Below are positions 7,236 through 9,426 of a stretch of DNA of 9,426 nucleotides, in pieces (within the stretch, counting starts at the first letter, position 1; each line of letters opens with the position of its first letter). The notes under the pieces are model-generated. The model did no database searches and was not told the DNA's origin. It was given only the letters and a program-made list of their open reading frames with translations. The DNA comes from Granulicella sp. UBA5172 (GTDB lineage: Bacteria > Acidobacteriota > Terriglobia > Terriglobales > Acidobacteriaceae): contig DHWW01000058.1 in NCBI GenBank assembly GCA_002413385.1, positions 1-9,426 on the forward strand. Direction: 5' to 3'. Both the position numbers and the translations under genes were made by a program.

Positions 7236-7405
7236 GGGGAAACTATCTTATAAGGCCGAACGGCTAAGAGCGGCCCACTGCCAGAGGTCGATCGAAATGG
7301 AATCGGACGCATTTGTAACACGCCCGAGAGGTTGACAGGAGCAGGAATGGTCGCATTCAACACTTCGCGAAATTGCTCTTCGCTTAGGCCATTTCTGCTT
7401 TATAC
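7236..7405. other. Rest of the cytochrome c / Rieske spacer
   Basis: About 170 bases between the second inverted repeat and the stop of the monohaem cytochrome gene. A minus-strand frame (7363-7133) runs through it and through both hairpins, but it has no ribosome-binding site or recognisable domain and is probably chance. I see no clear promoter. Confidence 0.45.
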
Positions 7406-7726
7406 CTACTTCTGCAACGTGCGGATGTAGGCGATGGCTGATTTGATCTGATCGTCAGTAAGCTTGCCTTTGTAAGCGGGCATCTTGCCCTTGCCATTCG
7501 TCGCGGTCGCGATCAGTTCAGAGTCGGGGGCCTTGACGATTGCCGGGTCCTTGAAGGATGCAGCTTTCATGGCCTTGCCGGCCGGGGTTGTGCCCAAGCC
7601 GTCCGCGCCGTGGCACATCGCGCACTTCGCTTTGTAAGTATCCGCACCGGAGCCCGCCGCAAATGCCGGTGTGACGATGGATGCTGCAAGGCAGCCGATT
7701 ACTGCGTATTTCAAATTGAATTTCAC
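7406..7726 (-). CDS. Monohaem class I cytochrome c, periplasmic
   Basis: Small soluble electron carrier of 106 residues before processing. The start is GTG at 7726, seven bases after AAAGGAG. It gives a clean signal peptide (KFNLKYAVIGCLAASIVTPAFA, cleavage after about residue 23, AFA). Reading further upstream to an ATG at 7822 would put an Arg-rich tail before the signal and is rejected. The mature part has one haem site, CAMCH, followed by GADGLG, and a distal Met in GKMPAYKGKLTDDQIKSAIAYIRTL, the typical C-terminal helix of c5/c6/c555-like cytochromes. As the first gene of the cluster it may shuttle electrons between the Rieske/b complex and the multihaem proteins or an oxidase (inference). 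It is separated from the Rieske gene by 286 bases with two hairpins, so it may be expressed at a different level. Confidence 0.93.
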   Translation of the reverse strand: MKFNLKYAVIGCLAASIVTPAFAAGSGADTYKAKCAMCHGADGLGTTPAGKAMKAASFKDPAIVKAPDSELIATATNGKGKMPAYKGKLTDDQIKSAIAYIRTLQK

Positions 7727-8526
7727 TAAGTTGCTCCTTTGTACCGGGATAGCCAATCCGCTCCCCCGGCTACGACGCACTATACTCCCACGAGCTGCGA
7801 GCGGCCCGAGCAAACGGTTCACATGGGATTCAAAGTCGATCCTTTTCCCCCGGTAGGAAGCCAGATTTATGGACCTTGCAGACGATTGTGACTCTGCCGT
7901 CTGGCCAGAAGTTTATCCATATTTCGCCCACGTCAACTGTCGTGAAATCACCGATGCTGTCAGGGATCGCATGAGTCTTGCGTGGTGGATTGCGTGCGGA
8001 GTGTCGGGCTGGACAGGAGTAAGGTGGCTTGTTCTTAAGCCCACAGCTTCTGGAACAGCCTTCTTGGAGCCGCTCTCCTTCTTATTTCCATTGGGATATA
8101 GCCCATGAGTCGGCGAGCCTTTTGGGACGAAGAGCAGCGGTTCTAAAGCAGGTTACTTTGTTTCAAAATGTGCAATCGAGGCATTGGTGTTTAGGAGCCT
8201 TTTAGAACGGCCGATGGGAACCGTCGGGAAAAATGGGAAGGGGGATATCCTGAGCGTGAGATCCGCGTCCCGTGGATAATCGTGCCTCGGGCTAGGGGCT
8301 GAACGCGATCCAGTGCTAATGTGATATGGCTGTCACTCACTTTTGTTTGGATAGCTGGCGAGGCCCATGGCCGGAAGGGCCGGGGGGCTGGAAGAGGTGT
8401 TTCCGTCTGGTTTACATCTCCGTCTACACATATACGAGCCTAGCTGTGAAGTTTCAAGAGGTTGTCCATTCGATCTGACTGCGAGAAGCTGGTTCTGCGA
8501 CGAATCAGTTTTATCGGAGGGACCGA
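7727..8526. other. Long gene-free stretch upstream of the cluster
   Basis: About 800 bases with no gene I can support. It should hold the promoter of the leftward cluster; a TATAGT on the minus strand (7784-7779) could be a -10 element, but no matching -35 box is visible, so I do not call a promoter. A plus-strand frame of 79 codons (7869-8108) lacks a ribosome-binding site and known motifs. The left end of the transposable element must lie somewhere before 8527, but I cannot identify its terminal repeat. No tRNA or CRISPR pattern is visible. Confidence 0.45.
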
Positions 8527-9426
8527 ATGGACTACCACCAGAATGCCCGACTGACGGCCTATAGTCGAGAGCAGTTGGCCAAGAGAGTTCTTGAGCAGGG
8601 GCTGACGCCAAATGGGTCCGCCGCTATCGCGAGCACGGAGCAGCCGGTCTCGGGGATCGAAGCTCACGCCCGCTGCGTTCCCCACGGCTTACCGCTTCGT
8701 CCTTGTCCGAGCAGGTTCTTGCCCTTCGCCGGCTGCGCTACAACGGTCTTCGGATCTCCATGGCCCTCGGGCTGAGCCGCGCCACGGTGAGCCGCATCCT
8801 GCGCCGTGCGGGCATGAACCGGCTGCGATCCCTGGACCCGCCGCCCCCGGTGGTGCGCTACGAGCACAAGCGTCCCGGTAGCCTCATCCACTTCGATATC
8901 AAACGCCTGGCCAGGATCGTCAAGCCCGGCCACCGCGTCCACGGCGACCGTAGCCGCGAAACGCGCGGCGCGGGTTACGAGTACCTGCACATCGCCATCG
9001 ACGATCACAGCCGGATCAGCTTCGCGGCCATCCTGCCCGACCAGACCAGCGCCTCGGCCCAACGGTTTTTCCACATGAGCCGAGCCCACTTCTCCCGCTT
9101 CGGCTTCTCCATCCGCCGCGTCCTCACCGACAACGGCCCCTGCTACCGCGACCGGCGCTTCCGCATGTTGCTCAACCAGCAACACGTCAAGCACCGCTTC
9201 ACCCGCGCCTACACTCCGCGCACCAACGGAAAGGCCGAACGCTTCATCCAGACTATGCTCCGCGAGTGGGCCTACTCCCGAACCTATCAGACCTCAGACG
9301 AACGAAACGCACAGCTCGACCCCTGGCTCCATGACTACAACTTCCACAGACCACACTCAAGCCTTACACTCAAAACTCCAGCCTCTCGCGCAGGCCTGAA
9401 TCGGAACAACCTCCTGAGCCTCCACA
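8527..9426 (+). pseudogene. IS481-family transposase, internally deleted and cut by the window end
   Basis: DDE transposase of an insertion sequence. It begins at ATG 8527, five bases after GGAGGG, with the family opening MDYHQNARLTAYSREQLAKR. At about 8608 the frame changes: the first helix-turn-helix should continue for roughly 16 more residues, but the sequence jumps from VLEQGLT to KWVRRYREHGAAGL two bases later in another frame. A deletion of about 46 bases explains both the missing residues and the shift. From 8610 the frame is open to the window end and contains a second helix-turn-helix (LSRATVSRILRRAG) and the catalytic core: Asp in IDDHSR (codon at 9000), Asp in LTDNGPCY (9129) and Glu in TNGKAERFIQT (9237), an exact D-x35-E spacing. 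The C-terminal HDYNFHRPHSSL block is present. The start codon therefore cannot yield a full enzyme without a frameshift. The body is richer in G and C than the stretch before it, in keeping with transfer. Confidence 0.88.
8527..9426 (+). mobile_element. IS481-family insertion sequence, partial
   Basis: Inferred from the transposase gene, which is the only part seen. The left boundary and its terminal inverted repeat are not recognised, and the right boundary lies beyond the window. It sits upstream of the electron-transfer cluster and transcribes away from it. Confidence 0.7.

Noticed and set aside
7133..7363. 76-codon minus-strand frame between cytochrome c and Rieske, as a leader peptide
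   Set aside because: No ribosome-binding site, runs through both hairpins, and its composition is unconvincing.
7869..8108. 79-codon plus-strand frame upstream of the cluster
   Set aside because: No convincing ribosome-binding site or motif, and an alternative frame over the same bases looks equally protein-like.

Overview
The window carries one leftward (minus-strand) gene cluster of about 7.3 kb that encodes a plausible complete electron route between the quinone pool and the cell surface. To its right lie a roughly 800-base stretch without a recognisable gene and a damaged IS481-family transposase gene on the plus strand. Two membranes are implied (an outer-membrane beta-barrel plus periplasmic multihaem cytochromes), so the host is Gram-negative. 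The style of the genes (b6-like cytochrome b fused to a subunit-IV part, a Rieske protein with a CTHLGC/CACHNG cluster, MtrA/MtrB homologues, moderately high GC) would fit an acidobacterium or a related soil or sediment lineage. That assignment is inference and not proven by the window.

Layout, in the order of transcription (right to left): a monohaem class I cytochrome c (7726-7406); a 286-base spacer with two perfect 17-bp inverted repeats; a Rieske iron-sulfur protein (7119-6658); a cytochrome b6/IV-type subunit (6656-5576) that carries a single-base frameshift at about 6478-6480; a membrane-anchored nine-haem cytochrome c (5595-4318); an MtrA/PioA/DmsE-type ten-haem cytochrome (4187-3210); and an MtrB/PioB-type outer-membrane porin (3187-476). 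A 15-bp stem-loop followed by a short U-run at 189-157 is the likely end of the transcript. Most junctions after the Rieske gene are tight: 1 base between Rieske and cytochrome b, a 20-base overlap between cytochrome b and the nonahaem gene, 22 bases between mtrA-like and mtrB-like. The exception is about 130 bases between the two multihaem genes.

How the parts could work together (inference): the Rieske/cytochrome b pair exchanges electrons between (mena)quinol and periplasmic carriers. The nonahaem protein, tethered to the inner membrane by a C-terminal helix, takes the place of cytochrome c1/f. The decahaem protein sits in the porin and carries electrons across the outer membrane. Direction cannot be read from sequence: quinol oxidation with reduction of extracellular Fe(III)/Mn(IV), or oxidation of extracellular Fe(II) with uphill flow through the bc complex, are both possible. 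No extracellular MtrC/OmcA-like cytochrome is present in the window.

The most unusual sequence-level signals are at translation starts. The strong Shine-Dalgarno of the Rieske gene lies inside a perfect 17-bp hairpin. The ribosome-binding site plus start codon of the decahaem gene is exactly duplicated as a 24-bp tandem repeat. A second perfect hairpin with internal direct repeats lies between the monohaem cytochrome and Rieske genes.
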